Of a stretch of 64,000 nucleotides of DNA, positions 7,958 through 18,872 are shown piece after piece. Both the position numbers and the translations under genes were made by a program. Location: the NCBI RefSeq assembly GCF_023716465.1, contig NZ_CP092415.1:2891501-2955500 (forward strand), in the 5' to 3' direction. Within the stretch, counting starts at the first letter, position 1; the number at the start of each line of letters is the position of its first letter. The stretch is from Flagellimonas marinaquae. GTDB taxonomy: Bacteria; Bacteroidota; Bacteroidia; Flavobacteriales; Flavobacteriaceae. The notes under the pieces are model-generated. The model worked only from the letters and a program-made list of their open reading frames with translations, made no database searches and was not told the DNA's origin.

Positions 7958-10513
7958 TTATTTTTCGGCTTCGGGCGATTTCTCGGCCTTTTTTATTTTA
8001 ATGGTGAGTTCATCATTTTTCTCGTCCAGATCCATAAAAATACTGTCGCCTTCTTCCAACTTAGAATTCACTATTTCCTCTGCAAGGGCATCTTCAATAT
8101 ATTTTTGGATGGCTCTTTTAAGAGGTCGTGCACCATATTGTTTATCGAACCCTTTGTTGGCGATGTAGTCTTTTGCTTTTTCGGATAGATTCAGATCATA
8201 GCCGATTTCCTTGATTCGCTTGTACAGCTTGTTCAATTCAATATCGATAATTTTATGGATATCTTCTCTCTCCAAAGCATTGAATACTACGACATCATCG
8301 ATCCTGTTAAGGAATTCCGGGGCAAATGCTTTTTTTAAGGCGTTTTCAATTACACTTTTTTGATGGCTATCGGCCTGTGCCTTTTTTGCAGCGGTTCCGA
8401 AACCTACACCTTGTCCAAAATCTTTTAACTGTCTGGCACCTATATTGGAGGTCATAATAATTATGGTGTTCCTAAAGTCGATCTTACGTCCAAGACTATC
8501 GGTCAAGAATCCATCATCCAATACCTGTAAAAGCATATTGAAAACATCGGGATGTGCTTTTTCCACCTCGTCCAACAATACTACGGAATAGGGTTTGCGG
8601 CGTACTTTTTCCGTTAACTGACCGCCTTCTTCGTAACCTACGTATCCGGGAGGGGCCCCTACCAATCTCGAAATGGCGAATTTTTCCATGTACTCGCTCA
8701 TATCTATGCGAATAAGGGCATCTTCGGAATCGAACAGTTCCTTGGCCAGAATTTTGGCCAATTGGGTTTTACCGACCCCTGTTTGTCCCAAGAAAATGAA
8801 CGAACCTATTGGTTTGTTAGGGTCTTTGAGTCCGGCACGGTTTCTTTGAATGGCCCGTGCAACTTTGGTTACGGCTTCGTCCTGGCCTATTACAAAGCCT
8901 TTGATCAAATTGGGCAGTTCTGCCAATTTGTTGCTTTCGGTCTGGGCAATTCTGTTCACGGGTATTCCACTCATCATGGAAACCACGTCGGCAACGTTGT
9001 CCTCGGAGACCGTTTCCCGATGTAACTTGCTTTCCTCTTCCCAGCGTTCTTGGGCGGATGCCAATTCTTTTTCGAGACGTTTTTCGTCGTCTCTAAGTTT
9101 GGCGGCTTCTTCGTATTTCTGTTTTTTGACAACGCTGTTCTTAAGTTCGCGAACGTCTTCCAACTGGCCTTCCAGTTCCAGAATTTGTTTGGGAACATCC
9201 ATGTTCACGATATGCACTCTTGATCCAGCCTCGTCCAAGGCATCGATGGCCTTGTCCGGTAAAAAGCGGTCCGTCATGTAGCGGTTGGTCAATTTTACGC
9301 AGGCCATAATGGCGTCGTCCGTATAGTTTACGTTATGGTGCTCTTCGTACTTCCCTTTGATGTTCATCAAAATCTCGATGGTCTCTTCCACGGAAGTGGG
9401 TTCTACCATAACCTTTTGGAATCGACGCTCCAAGGCACCATCTTTTTCTATATATTGTCTATACTCATCAAGCGTAGTTGCTCCGATACATTGTATCTCA
9501 CCCCTTGCCAATGCGGGTTTAAACATATTGGAAGCATCCAAGCTGCCTGTTGCACCCCCGGCACCAACAATGGTATGTATCTCATCTATGAACAAGATGA
9601 TATCGTCGTTCTTCTCCAACTCGTTCATTACGGCTTTCATTCGCTCTTCAAACTGGCCACGGTATTTTGTGCCTGCCACCAACGAAGCCAAATCCAAGGT
9701 CACCACTCTTTTGTTGTAAAGAATACGTGAAACCTTTTTGTTGATAATGCGCAGTGCCAAACCTTCGGCAATGGCACTTTTACCAACTCCTGGCTCACCA
9801 ATAAGCAATGGGTTGTTCTTTTTTCTACGACTCAATATTTGGGAAACACGCTCAATTTCCTTCTCTCTGCCCACAACGGGATCGAGTTTGTTCTCTTCGG
9901 CCAAACGAGTGAGGTCCCTGCCAAAATTGTCCAAGACCGGTGTCTTGGATTTTTTGTTTCCTTTTGGAGCGGATCCGGAACCAAAGGAACTTTCTTTGCT
10001 ATCGCCCATATCGTCAGCGTCCCCAGGGAAAGATTCTGCCTGAGGGGAATCAATATAATCATCGTCACTGGTGATCATGGATTTGAATTGTTCCTTTACA
10101 TTGTCGTAATCCACTTTTAGCTTGTGCAACAATTTTGTTGTAGGATCATTCTCGTTCCTAAGAATACAGAGCAAAAGGTGCGCTGTATTTATGGAGGAAC
10201 TTTGGAAAAGCTTTGCCTCCAAGAAGGTGGTCTTCAATGCTCTTTCCGCTTGGCGCGTAAGGTGAAGATTTTTTTTATCCTTCTGTATTGTTCCTGTATT
10301 GGGATTTGCAGGACTCAGTATTTCCACCTTTCTGCGAAGGTGGTCCAAGTCCACGTCCAGTGCGTCCAATATGTTTATGGCCTTGCCATTCCCGTCTCTT
10401 AAAAGACCCAGCATAAGGTGTTCCGTTCCAATGAAATCATGGCCCAATCTCAGGGCTTCTTCCTTGCTGTATGCTATAACGTCTTTTACGCGGGGGGAGA
10501 AATTATCGTCCAT
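7958..10513 (-). CDS. clpC: ATP-dependent Clp protease ATP-binding subunit ClpC
   Basis: An AAA+ unfoldase that feeds substrates to ClpP, normally in the cytosol during protein quality control. I start it at the ATG at 10513 (MDDNFSPRVKDVIAYSKEEA), the canonical ClpC N-terminus; six further in-frame codons would need a TTG start. Two Clp-N repeats come first, then AAA1 with Walker A GEPGVGKSAIAEGL and Walker B ILFIDEIHTIVGAGG. A UVR/coiled-coil middle domain follows (KYEEAAKLRDDEKRLEKEL), then AAA2 with GQTGVGKTQLAK and VVLLDEVEKAHPDVFN. The 851-residue length is typical. No ctsR or mcsAB-type neighbours are present, as expected outside Firmicutes. Confidence 0.96.
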   Translation of the reverse strand: MDDNFSPRVKDVIAYSKEEALRLGHDFIGTEHLMLGLLRDGNGKAINILDALDVDLDHLRRKVEILSPANPNTGTIQKDKKNLHLTRQAERALKTTFLEAKLFQSSSINTAHLLLCILRNENDPTTKLLHKLKVDYDNVKEQFKSMITSDDDYIDSPQAESFPGDADDMGDSKESSFGSGSAPKGNKKSKTPVLDNFGRDLTRLAEENKLDPVVGREKEIERVSQILSRRKKNNPLLIGEPGVGKSAIAEGLALRIINKKVSRILYNKRVVTLDLASLVAGTKYRGQFEERMKAVMNELEKNDDIILFIDEIHTIVGAGGATGSLDASNMFKPALARGEIQCIGATTLDEYRQYIEKDGALERRFQKVMVEPTSVEETIEILMNIKGKYEEHHNVNYTDDAIMACVKLTNRYMTDRFLPDKAIDALDEAGSRVHIVNMDVPKQILELEGQLEDVRELKNSVVKKQKYEEAAKLRDDEKRLEKELASAQERWEEESKLHRETVSEDNVADVVSMMSGIPVNRIAQTESNKLAELPNLIKGFVIGQDEAVTKVARAIQRNRAGLKDPNKPIGSFIFLGQTGVGKTQLAKILAKELFDSEDALIRIDMSEYMEKFAISRLVGAPPGYVGYEEGGQLTEKVRRKPYSVVLLDEVEKAHPDVFNMLLQVLDDGFLTDSLGRKIDFRNTIIIMTSNIGARQLKDFGQGVGFGTAAKKAQADSHQKSVIENALKKAFAPEFLNRIDDVVVFNALEREDIHKIIDIELNKLYKRIKEIGYDLNLSEKAKDYIANKGFDKQYGARPLKRAIQKYIEDALAEEIVNSKLEEGDSIFMDLDEKNDELTIKIKKAEKSPEAEK

Positions 10514-10774
10514 ACGTTTCTTTTTCAGCAATTAAAATTAATAAAAGTATTGTTACGATGGGCAAATACCGTACCCTTATTCGATAAAGTAGTGCTAAAT
10601 GTCGGAATAAATAACTTTTTTAACCGGATTTAACAAAGCTTTATTAGCAGCTCGGTTATCAATCCGAACTGTTGATAATTTTTTTAATAAAGTCTTAGTA
10701 AAGGGCTATAAAGGCTCGTATTTTCTGTATATTGCCATGATAATTTAACCACAAAAAAACAATAATAAATAAGC

Positions 10775-13303
10775 ATGGCGGAAGGAGAAAAGTTAATTCC
10801 CATTAATATTGAGGATGAGATGAAATCTGCCTACATTGATTATTCAATGTCGGTCATTGTGTCACGTGCCCTGCCAGATGTTCGTGATGGTTTAAAACCT
10901 GTACATAGGAGAGTGCTATACGGAATGCACGATTTGGGTGTAAGGGCCAATAGTTCACACAAAAAATCGGCCCGTATTGTAGGGGAGGTTTTAGGTAAGT
11001 ATCACCCGCATGGGGATTCTTCTGTGTATGATACCATGGTGAGAATGGCACAGGAGTGGAGTCTCAGGTATATGCTGGTAGATGGTCAAGGTAACTTTGG
11101 CTCTGTAGATGGCGATAGCCCTGCGGCCATGCGTTATACCGAGGCCAAAATGCGCAAGATCGCCGAAGAAATGTTGGCCGATATTGACAAGGATACGGTA
11201 GATCATCAGCTTAATTTTGATGATACTATCCAAGAACCTACCGTATTGCCCACCCGTATTCCCAACTTGTTGGTGAACGGGGCATCCGGTATCGCTGTGG
11301 GTATGGCAACCAATATGCCTCCCCACAATTTATCTGAAGTGGTGGATGGTACTGTTGCCTACATAGATAACCATGATATTGAAATAGATGAACTGATCAC
11401 ACACATTAAAGCCCCGGATTTTCCAACGGGTGGAATTATTTATGGCTACGATGGTGTAAAGGAAGCTTTCCACACTGGTCGTGGACGTGTGGTAATGCGT
11501 GCAAAGGCCACTATTGAGGAAGTACAAGGTAAAGAGAGTATCGTGGTTACCGAAATCCCATATCAGGTGAACAAGGCGGATATGATCAAAAAGACCGCCG
11601 ACCTCGTTAATGAAAAGAAAATCGAGGGCATTTCTACCATTCGGGATGAATCCGATAGAAATGGTATGCGCATCGTTTACATTTTAAAGCGCGACGCCAT
11701 TCCGAACATCGTACTTAACATGTTGTACAAGTACACGGCGCTTCAATCCTCTTTTAGTGTAAACAATATTGCATTGGTCAATGGTAGGCCGGAGCTGTTG
11801 AACCTAAAGGACATCATTCACCATTTTGTGGAGCATAGGCACGATGTCGTGGTCCGTAGAACCAAGTTCGAGCTTAAAAAGGCCGAAGATCGTGCGCATA
11901 TCCTGGAAGGACTCATTATAGCTTCCGACAATATAGATGAGGTAATTGCGATTATCCGAGGGTCCTCCAATGTAGAGGAGGCCCGTAACAATTTGATCGA
12001 ACGCTTTAAATTGACAGAGGTTCAGGCGAAGGCAATCGTAGAAATGCGCTTGCGTCAACTTACCGGTCTGGAGCAGGACAAATTAAGAGAAGAGCATGCC
12101 GAACTTTTGAAGACCATCGAGGATCTAAAAGATATTCTTGCGAAGAAAGAACGAAGAATGCAGATCATCAAAGATGAACTTCTTGAGATAAAAGAAAAGT
12201 ATGGGGATGATAGAAGATCGGAAATCAACTATGCAGGAGGTGACTTGAGCATAGAGGACATGATCCCGGATGAGCAAGTGGTCATAACCATTTCGCATGC
12301 AGGATACATTAAACGAACTTCGCTAACCGAATATAAGACCCAGAACAGGGGCGGGGTGGGCCAAAAGGCATCGTCCACAAGGAACGAGGATTTCTTGGAG
12401 CATTTGTTTGTTGGGACCAACCATCAGTACATGTTGTTCTTTACACAGAAAGGAAAATGTTTCTGGATGCGTGTATATGAAATTCCTGAAGGAAGTAGAA
12501 CTTCAAAAGGAAGGGCTATCCAAAATCTAATCAATATAGAGCAGGATGATAAGGTCAAGGCCTTTATCTGTACCCAAGACCTTAAGGACGAAGACTATGT
12601 GAACAGTCACTATGTGATCATGGCCACAAAGAAGGGAACCGTTAAAAAGACTTCCTTGGAGCAATACTCAAGACCTCGTCAAAATGGAATCAACGCCATA
12701 ACCATCAAAGATGGTGATGAGCTATTGGAAGCAAAACTTACCACAGGGACAAGCCAGATTTTCTTGGGGCTTAAATCCGGTAAGGCCATCCGTTTTGAGG
12801 AGTCCAAGACTAGGCCAATGGGTAGAAACGCGTCCGGTGTAAGAGGTGTATCCTTGGCAGATGAAAACGATGAGGTGGTAGGAATGGTATCCGTACATAA
12901 TTTCGAGGATGACATTTTGGTGGTTTCCGAAAGAGGTTACGGAAAACGATCCAATATTGATGACTACCGAATCACCAATAGAGGTGGTAAAGGTGTAAAA
13001 ACTATTTCCATTACCGAGAAAACCGGAGGACTTGTCGCCATAAAGAATGTTACCGATACCGATGATTTGATGATTATCAATAAATCAGGAATCGCCATTA
13101 GAATGGGTGTAGAAGATCTTAGGGTAATGGGCAGGGCCACACAAGGAGTCCGCTTGATCAACTTAAAGGACAACGATTCCATTGCCGCGGTAGCCAAAGT
13201 AATGAAAGAAGATGACCCTGTGGACGAAGTGGACATTAGGGATATCGAGGTGAACGGTGAAGATGGCACAGCTATTGATAATAACACCGAGGATAAAGAA
13301 TAA
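10775..13303 (+). CDS. gyrA: DNA gyrase subunit A
   Basis: The cleavage and religation subunit of gyrase. The catalytic tyrosine is Tyr121 in AAMRYTE. The quinolone-resistance region reads [17 protein letters not shown], with serine at residue 82 and aspartate at 86 (E. coli 83 and 87), the drug-sensitive state at both. The C-terminal beta-pinwheel domain contains the GyrA-box-like segment [12 protein letters not shown] near residue 530, which distinguishes gyrase from topoisomerase IV. The 842 residues end in a typical acidic tail. A TPR gene follows after 49 bp on the same strand. Confidence 0.96.
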   Translation: MAEGEKLIPINIEDEMKSAYIDYSMSVIVSRALPDVRDGLKPVHRRVLYGMHDLGVRANSSHKKSARIVGEVLGKYHPHGDSSVYDTMVRMAQEWSLRYMLVDGQGNFGSVDGDSPAAMRYTEAKMRKIAEEMLADIDKDTVDHQLNFDDTIQEPTVLPTRIPNLLVNGASGIAVGMATNMPPHNLSEVVDGTVAYIDNHDIEIDELITHIKAPDFPTGGIIYGYDGVKEAFHTGRGRVVMRAKATIEEVQGKESIVVTEIPYQVNKADMIKKTADLVNEKKIEGISTIRDESDRNGMRIVYILKRDAIPNIVLNMLYKYTALQSSFSVNNIALVNGRPELLNLKDIIHHFVEHRHDVVVRRTKFELKKAEDRAHILEGLIIASDNIDEVIAIIRGSSNVEEARNNLIERFKLTEVQAKAIVEMRLRQLTGLEQDKLREEHAELLKTIEDLKDILAKKERRMQIIKDELLEIKEKYGDDRRSEINYAGGDLSIEDMIPDEQVVITISHAGYIKRTSLTEYKTQNRGGVGQKASSTRNEDFLEHLFVGTNHQYMLFFTQKGKCFWMRVYEIPEGSRTSKGRAIQNLINIEQDDKVKAFICTQDLKDEDYVNSHYVIMATKKGTVKKTSLEQYSRPRQNGINAITIKDGDELLEAKLTTGTSQIFLGLKSGKAIRFEESKTRPMGRNASGVRGVSLADENDEVVGMVSVHNFEDDILVVSERGYGKRSNIDDYRITNRGGKGVKTISITEKTGGLVAIKNVTDTDDLMIINKSGIAIRMGVEDLRVMGRATQGVRLINLKDNDSIAAVAKVMKEDDPVDEVDIRDIEVNGEDGTAIDNNTEDKE

Positions 13304-13352
13304 TTTCAACTAAGTAATAATAGATAAACACTAAATAATTAGAATTTTTAAC

Positions 13353-14615
13353 ATGAGAACAAAAATAATTGTACTTCTGGCCATGGGAATTTCCACAATG
13401 GGATTTGCACAGAAGGATGAGATGAAGGCGGCGGAGAAAGCACTTAAAAATGGTGATGCGGCTGCGGCAAAAGCAGCCTTGACCAGTGCCGCCTCAACAA
13501 TCGATTCGGCCAAGGAAAGGGAACAGGCCGAGTATTACGCGCTTTTAGGAAACGCCAATTACGATTTGGCCAAGAAAGGTGACGTTTCTGCTTTTCAATC
13601 AGCCGTAGATGCCTACAATAAGGTAATCGCTGTAGAAGAAGCTAGTGGCAAAGCCAAATTTACTGCTGTAGCCCAAGAAAAAATGTCTCAAATGACAGCT
13701 GACTTGGTTAACTCTGCAGTAGAGGACAACAACAACAAAAAGTTCGGTGAGGCTGCCGAAAAGCTTTACATGGGGTATAAACTAAGCCCTAAGGATACGG
13801 TTTATTTGTACTATGCAGCAAGTAGTGCAGTAAATGGTCAAAACTACGAAGAGGCCTTAAAGTACTATAATGAACTAAAGGAATTGGGCTATAATGGTGA
13901 ATCTGTAAGCTATACTGCGGTTAATGTCGAGTCCGGTGAAACAGAAACTATGGACAAAGCCACCCGCGATCTATATGTAAAAGCCGGAACGCACAAAGAC
14001 CCTAAGGAAGAGGTGAGCCCGTCCAAGAAGCCGGAAATCGTAAAGAATATTGCCTTGATCTATCAACAAATGGGCAATAACGAGAAGGCGGTGGAAGCAT
14101 ATGCAGATGCCAGGGCGGAAAACCCAGATGATGTGAACCTAGTGCTTGGAGAAGCCAACCTATACTATGCCATGGGGCAAAAAGATAAATTCAAGGAGTT
14201 GATGGGGCAAGCTTCCGCAATGGCTCCGGACAATCCTGACTTGCTTTACAACATTGGAGTAATAAATATGGAGCAAGGCAACTTAGAGGACGCTAGAGAT
14301 GCCTACAAAAAGACTTTGGCCATTGATCCAGGTTACATCAATGCGTTATTAAACCTTTCCACTACATATGTAAACGAAGGAAACGGTCTTATCGATGAAA
14401 TGAATGCTTTGGGAACTTCTAAGGCGGACATAGCCAAGTACGACGAACTTAAAGATGAAAAGGACCGCCTTTTTAGAGAGGGAGCCAAAGTTTTGGAAGA
14501 TGCATTACAATCCAATCCTGACAATGAAAGTATTCTTACACAGTTGAAGAATATTTACGGAGCATTGGGTGATAACGATAACTACATGAGAATTAAAAAG
14601 CTTTTGGGAGAATAA
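13353..14615 (+). CDS. Exported tetratricopeptide-repeat protein
   Basis: 420 residues with a cleavable signal peptide (MRTKIIVLLAMGISTMGFAQ) pointing to the periplasm or outer envelope. Several TPR units are visible: about residues 55-95, 135-165 (YYAASSAVNGQNYEEALKYY), 225-255 (NIALIYQQMGNNEKAVEAYA), 262-330 (NIGVINMEQGNLEDARDAYK) and the last repeat near the C-terminus. TPRs mediate protein-protein contacts; no enzyme motif is present. It lies 49 bp after gyrA and ends at a strong terminator, so it probably shares the gyrA transcript. The precise role is unknown. Confidence 0.85.
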   Translation: MRTKIIVLLAMGISTMGFAQKDEMKAAEKALKNGDAAAAKAALTSAASTIDSAKEREQAEYYALLGNANYDLAKKGDVSAFQSAVDAYNKVIAVEEASGKAKFTAVAQEKMSQMTADLVNSAVEDNNNKKFGEAAEKLYMGYKLSPKDTVYLYYAASSAVNGQNYEEALKYYNELKELGYNGESVSYTAVNVESGETETMDKATRDLYVKAGTHKDPKEEVSPSKKPEIVKNIALIYQQMGNNEKAVEAYADARAENPDDVNLVLGEANLYYAMGQKDKFKELMGQASAMAPDNPDLLYNIGVINMEQGNLEDARDAYKKTLAIDPGYINALLNLSTTYVNEGNGLIDEMNALGTSKADIAKYDELKDEKDRLFREGAKVLEDALQSNPDNESILTQLKNIYGALGDNDNYMRIKKLLGE

Positions 14616-14630
14616 TCGTAATTCTTCTAT

Positions 14631-14664
14631 AAAAAAAGAGCCCCGCTAAAACGGGGCTTTTTTT
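14631..14664 (+). terminator. Bidirectional terminator between the TPR gene and the NlpC gene
   Basis: The stem GAGCCCCG / CGGGGCTT with loop CTAAAA is flanked by seven A on the left and seven T on the right. It serves both converging genes, and the NlpC stop codon lies at its edge. Confidence 0.92.
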
Positions 14665-15415
14665 ATATCACTTTTTTAATGACCCTTAATTGATGGGTAT
14701 AGAGTTTCTCTTCGGAATTAAAGATTCCCGTGTGGTCAATCCGATCAATCCGAACATGACCATGGACATGGATAATGTAGTTGTCCTTTAAGATTATGCC
14801 AACATGATCGATCACCCCTTCGTTGTTATCAAAAAAAGCAAGGTCGCCTGGTTCACTTTCTTCGATAAAGCTCAAGGCTTCACCTTGTTTGGATTGATTT
14901 TCGGCGGTTCTTGCCAGCGAATGCCCATTTATTTTGTAAACCATTTGAGTAAACCCGGCGCAATCAATACCAAAAGGAGTTTTTCCACCCGATAAAAAAG
15001 GAGCTTTCAAGTATAAAATGGCCGTATCCACCAAGCTTTCCTTTGGAGTTTTTCCAGTATGTATGCTTCCTTCAAAAGTGTGGTTCAGCAATTCCGGGGC
15101 ATTGATCATGGAGCCCATAAGAATGGGCAGTAACATTCCGTTTTCCGTGCAAATATGGGATATTACGTCGGCACATATTTTTTGAGGATCCATTGCATGT
15201 ATCCTTTCAAAAGTTTGCTCTTCGATAAAGGTTAGCTGATTATTGGGTGTCCAACCTTCAAAATTGTCATAAGCTGACCGAATCCTGCTCCATTTCTTCC
15301 TTTTCTCCAATACCTTAAAGTGCTCCCCGTATAACAACTGGGAAGTCATTTCGGCACCATCGTCCGGATTTGTTCGTATAGGAACAACACTTAGAGGACA
15401 AATTCCATATTGCAT
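14663..15415 (-). CDS. NlpC/P60-family cell-wall peptidase with SH3 domain
   Basis: 250 residues. An N-terminal bacterial SH3 domain (about 1-65, including SRIRSAYDNFEGWTP) precedes a C40 cysteine peptidase domain. The catalytic cysteine is Cys152 in PFGIDCAGFTQMVY and the catalytic histidine is His204 in VIDHVGIIL; a further histidine-rich strand, IIHVHGHVRID, supplies the third residue. Family members cleave the gamma-D-Glu to diamino-acid bond of peptidoglycan peptides. No signal peptide is obvious, so it may act on imported muropeptides in the cytoplasm, like YkfC-type enzymes (inference). It lies 20 bp after the thiolase gene on the same strand. Confidence 0.88.
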   Translation of the reverse strand: MQYGICPLSVVPIRTNPDDGAEMTSQLLYGEHFKVLEKRKKWSRIRSAYDNFEGWTPNNQLTFIEEQTFERIHAMDPQKICADVISHICTENGMLLPILMGSMINAPELLNHTFEGSIHTGKTPKESLVDTAILYLKAPFLSGGKTPFGIDCAGFTQMVYKINGHSLARTAENQSKQGEALSFIEESEPGDLAFFDNNEGVIDHVGIILKDNYIIHVHGHVRIDRIDHTGIFNSEEKLYTHQLRVIKKVI

Positions 15416-15435
15416 TTACTGTACGGCTTGAATCA

Positions 15436-16611
15436 CTAATTTCTTTCCAAAACAATTGAGGAGGCGCCACCACCACCATTACAGATGGCCGCAGCCCCAA
15501 GTTTGGCATTATTTTGTTCCAAAATGTTCAACAGGGTAATCGTGATTCGAGCACCGGAACATCCTAGCGGGTGTCCTAGGGATACTGCGCCGCCATTTAC
15601 GTTTACATTGGAATCATTTAGTCCAAGAATCTTCATGTTGGCCAATCCGACCACTGAAAATGCTTCATTGAACTCAAAATAATCAATGTCTTCTATGGAA
15701 ACGCCGGCGCGGTCCAGTGCTTTTGGTAAAGCTTTGGCAGGTGCCGTGGTGAACCATTCAGGTTCGTGGGCGGCGTCGGCATATCCCTTAATGGTTGCAA
15801 GAGGTTTTAATCCCAGTTCATTCGCCTTTTCCTCACTCATCAAAACAACGGCGGCTGCACCATCGTTAATGGTGGATGCATTTGCTGCTGTTACCGTACC
15901 ATCCTTAGAGAAGGCCGGTCGCAAAGCGGGTACTTTCTCAAGCTTTATATTTTTGAATTCTTCGTCTTCACTAACCACAATTGGCTCGCCTCTTCGCTGT
16001 GGAACTTCCACGGGAACCACTTCGTTGTTGAATTTTCCTGCTTTCCATGCGTCGGCTGAGCGTTTGTACGATTGAACCGCGTAAGCGTCTTGATCTTCTC
16101 TACTAAACTTATATTCGGTTGCGCAGGCATCGGCACAAACCCCCATGGCGTTTTGATCATAAGCATCGACCAAACCGTCCTTTTGCATACCGTCCACCAT
16201 AGTGGCAGGACCAAATTTGGTGCCCTGTCTCATATTTACATAGTGTGGGATCATACTCATATTTTCCATACCACCGGCAACAACTATGGAGTTTTCGCCC
16301 AGGGCAATGGATTGTGCGCCCTGCATAATGGTTTTCATTCCGGAAGAACAAACTTTATTAACGGTGGTACAAGGAACAGTATTGGGAATTCCGGCAAAAA
16401 TGGCAGCTTGTCTTGCAGGTGCCTGTCCAGTACCTGCTTGTACCACATTGCCCATCAAAACCTCTTCGACAAGTTCGGGCTTAAGGCCGATTTTCTCCAA
16501 TGCGCCCTTAATGGCAACTGCACCTAATTTAGGGGCTGGAACACTGGATAGGGCTCCCATAAAACTACCTATTGGCGTTCTGGCAGCGGAAACGATTACA
16601 ACTTTTTTCAT
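15436..16611 (-). CDS. Acetyl-CoA C-acetyltransferase (thiolase)
   Basis: A 391-residue thiolase II that condenses two acetyl-CoA to acetoacetyl-CoA or runs in reverse. The acyl-accepting cysteine lies in TTVNKVCSSGMKTIM (about residue 90). The second active-site motifs are VNGGAVSLGHPLGCSGAR and the C-terminal CNGGGGASS. Full length, with no gaps. The gene shares its direction with the NlpC gene and is divergent from the 7TM-HD gene. Whether it serves fatty-acid oxidation, ketone-body use or mevalonate synthesis cannot be told from this context. Confidence 0.95.
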   Translation of the reverse strand: MKKVVIVSAARTPIGSFMGALSSVPAPKLGAVAIKGALEKIGLKPELVEEVLMGNVVQAGTGQAPARQAAIFAGIPNTVPCTTVNKVCSSGMKTIMQGAQSIALGENSIVVAGGMENMSMIPHYVNMRQGTKFGPATMVDGMQKDGLVDAYDQNAMGVCADACATEYKFSREDQDAYAVQSYKRSADAWKAGKFNNEVVPVEVPQRRGEPIVVSEDEEFKNIKLEKVPALRPAFSKDGTVTAANASTINDGAAAVVLMSEEKANELGLKPLATIKGYADAAHEPEWFTTAPAKALPKALDRAGVSIEDIDYFEFNEAFSVVGLANMKILGLNDSNVNVNGGAVSLGHPLGCSGARITITLLNILEQNNAKLGAAAICNGGGGASSIVLERN

Positions 16612-16630
16612 ATGTGCATTTTTACTCCTG

Positions 16631-16659
16631 CGAAAATACTAAATTTAAATGCAAACCAA
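16631..16659 (-). promoter_or_regulatory. Candidate promoter of the thiolase gene
   Basis: On the minus strand TTGG is followed about 18 bases later by TATTTTCG, an imperfect TAnnTTTG. Position fits the start at 16611, but the -7 match is weak. Confidence 0.35.
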
Positions 16660-16726
16660 TGGGGAGTTCGGTCAACGGACTTCTTAGTTATATATTTTCT
16701 ATTTTTGAAGCTAATAGAATAAGGGA

Positions 16727-18763
16727 ATGGGAAAAACTTTGGACAATGTATACAAACATCAATCGCTGGTCTACAAGTATTTCCTGTATGTGGTCTCGGT
16801 GGCCTTGATCGTGTTTTTTTTTCCAAAAGGAGGAAAATTTAAATACGAATTCCAGAAAGGTAAGCCGTGGCAATATGAGAATTTATACGCTCCCATTGAC
16901 TTTTCCATACATAAGACCCAACAAGAGGTAGAGGAGGAGCAATCTACCATTCGAACCAATAAAACGGATTACTACACGTATAGTTCAACTGTTGTTTCGG
17001 AGGTGAGGGCAGAAGTCTCGAATGGGATAAATACCTTGTTCCAGACCGAAATTTTTACATCAAGCCAACGGGAATCATTGAGAAATTTAGCCGAAGAAGT
17101 TCTCACAGATGTATATGACCATGGGATTTTTCAAAATATGCCCCAGTCCCGAGCAACAGTGGTGGTAAAAAATAATGAGGCACAACCCATTGCTCCCAAT
17201 GATTACCAGAATGTAGAGCTCGCCAAAAAAGCAGTGACCGAATATTTGTCCGATGCCAACAGTTATGGCACGGATAGGTTGTCAGGGATTATCAGGAACA
17301 ACCTTAAAGCCAATTTGTTCTATGATAATGTTCTAACCGAGAGTGCCCTGAATGACGAACTTTCTAAAATTTCCTATACCCGTGGAGAGGTGGACCAAGG
17401 AAAACTGATCATATCAAAAGGTGAAATAGTAGAGAATGAAGATTTTAAAGTGCTGAGCTCCCTTAGGGATGAGTATGAGTCCGAATTATGGATGGGAAGC
17501 AATTATTATTTTATACTACTTGGGTACACGATATTGGTGGCCTTGGTGCTCATTATATTGTTTCTGTTTTTGAAACGCTACAGAAGCGATATTTTTCTGA
17601 ACAACAATAAGGTTACTTTTATTTTCTTCAACATTTTGTTGATGGTCGTCGCTACAACATTAATGGTGAAACATTACGAAAATTTTGTTTACATGGTGCC
17701 TTTGTGCATACTTCCCTTGGTGCTAAAGAATTTTTTTGATGCGAGATTGGGTCTTTTTGTCCATGTGCTAACAGTTCTGATTCTTGGTTTTGTTGTACCC
17801 AACAGCTTTGAATACATCTTTTTACAGATAATCGCAGGTATTGTTACTATTTTAACGGCTTCCGAACTTTACAAGAGAGCAAATCTATTTATATCGGTAG
17901 GTCAGATTACCTTGATCTACATTGTGGGATATTTTGCCTTTCATGCCATACACGAGGGGAATCTGGACAATATAGAGTGGGTTTTGTTCGGGGTTTTTGT
18001 TTTGAATGGACTTTTGACTCTTTTTGCGCAACCGTTAATTTATATGTTCGAAAAAGTTTTTGGTCTTGTATCCGACGTGTCGTTATTGGAACTGTCCGAC
18101 ACCAACTCCAAATTGCTCAAAGAATTATCGGATAAAGCACCGGGCACGTTCCACCATTCCCTGCAAGTGGCCAATTTGGCCGAAGCGGCAGCAAACGAGA
18201 TCGGGGCAAATGCAATGTTGGTAAGAGTGGGTGCGCTATACCACGATATTGGAAAAATGGAGAATCCGACCTACTTCACGGAAAATCAGATTACCAATGT
18301 AAATCCGCACGACGATCTACCGCCAAAGGAAAGTGCAAAGATTATAATAGACCACGTAATTAAAGGTATTGAGATTGCAAGAAAAAATAATGTTCCCGAT
18401 CGGGTCATAGATTTTATTCGAACGCACCATGGAACCACATTGGTGTATTATTTCTTTAAAAAACAACAAGAGTTGGACAAAGATGCCGATTCGGCAAACT
18501 TTAAATATCCAGGACCCGTGCCATTCTCCAAGGAAACAGCTATTTTAATGATGTCGGATGCAGTGGAAGCGGCTTCCAAAAGCTTAAAGAACCCAACTTA
18601 CGGTATAATAGATGCGTTTGTGGAGAAAATTGTAAAAGGACAAATGCAGGCCGATCAGTTTTTAAATGCCAATATTACGCTCAAAGAAATCGAAATGGTA
18701 AAGAAAGTGCTTAAACAGAAGCTCACCAATATCTATCATTTAAGGGTGGAATATCCTGAATAG
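16727..18763 (+). CDS. 7TM-HD family membrane phosphodiesterase (PgpH-like)
   Basis: 678 residues. A short N-terminal membrane anchor (FLYVVSVALIVFFF) is followed by an extracytoplasmic 7TM-7TMR-HDED domain (about 55-260). A multi-helix membrane block comes next (about 265-470), then a cytoplasmic HD domain. HD residues are seen in FHHSLQVANLAEAAANE, ALYHDIGKMENP and FIRTHHGTTLVYY. The family includes Listeria PgpH, which degrades cyclic di-AMP (known biology), and this gene is probably a c-di-AMP phosphodiesterase by homology. It is divergent from the thiolase gene and is the last core-genome protein gene before the tRNA integration hotspot. Confidence 0.88.
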   Translation: MGKTLDNVYKHQSLVYKYFLYVVSVALIVFFFPKGGKFKYEFQKGKPWQYENLYAPIDFSIHKTQQEVEEEQSTIRTNKTDYYTYSSTVVSEVRAEVSNGINTLFQTEIFTSSQRESLRNLAEEVLTDVYDHGIFQNMPQSRATVVVKNNEAQPIAPNDYQNVELAKKAVTEYLSDANSYGTDRLSGIIRNNLKANLFYDNVLTESALNDELSKISYTRGEVDQGKLIISKGEIVENEDFKVLSSLRDEYESELWMGSNYYFILLGYTILVALVLIILFLFLKRYRSDIFLNNNKVTFIFFNILLMVVATTLMVKHYENFVYMVPLCILPLVLKNFFDARLGLFVHVLTVLILGFVVPNSFEYIFLQIIAGIVTILTASELYKRANLFISVGQITLIYIVGYFAFHAIHEGNLDNIEWVLFGVFVLNGLLTLFAQPLIYMFEKVFGLVSDVSLLELSDTNSKLLKELSDKAPGTFHHSLQVANLAEAAANEIGANAMLVRVGALYHDIGKMENPTYFTENQITNVNPHDDLPPKESAKIIIDHVIKGIEIARKNNVPDRVIDFIRTHHGTTLVYYFFKKQQELDKDADSANFKYPGPVPFSKETAILMMSDAVEAASKSLKNPTYGIIDAFVEKIVKGQMQADQFLNANITLKEIEMVKKVLKQKLTNIYHLRVEYPE

Positions 18764-18804
18764 CAGGATGATGATAAAAGTTGTAATAAAAAAATGAAAA
18801 AATA

Positions 18805-18836
18805 GTTGCGATCTTGTTTCTGAAAAGGTACATTTG
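18805..18836 (+). promoter_or_regulatory. Promoter of the tRNA-Ser/tRNA-Pro transcript
   Basis: GTTG is followed after 20 bases by TACATTTG (18829-18836), a textbook Bacteroidota promoter pair. Transcription would start about 30 bases before tRNA-Ser. Confidence 0.72.
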
Positions 18837-18872
18837 CATCCGCATTTTTAGAGTGCACGTTCATAAAAAATA

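Noticed and set aside
13331..13513. 60-codon ORF opposite the TPR gene
   Set aside because: Alanine-rich antisense product of the signal peptide region; no start context.
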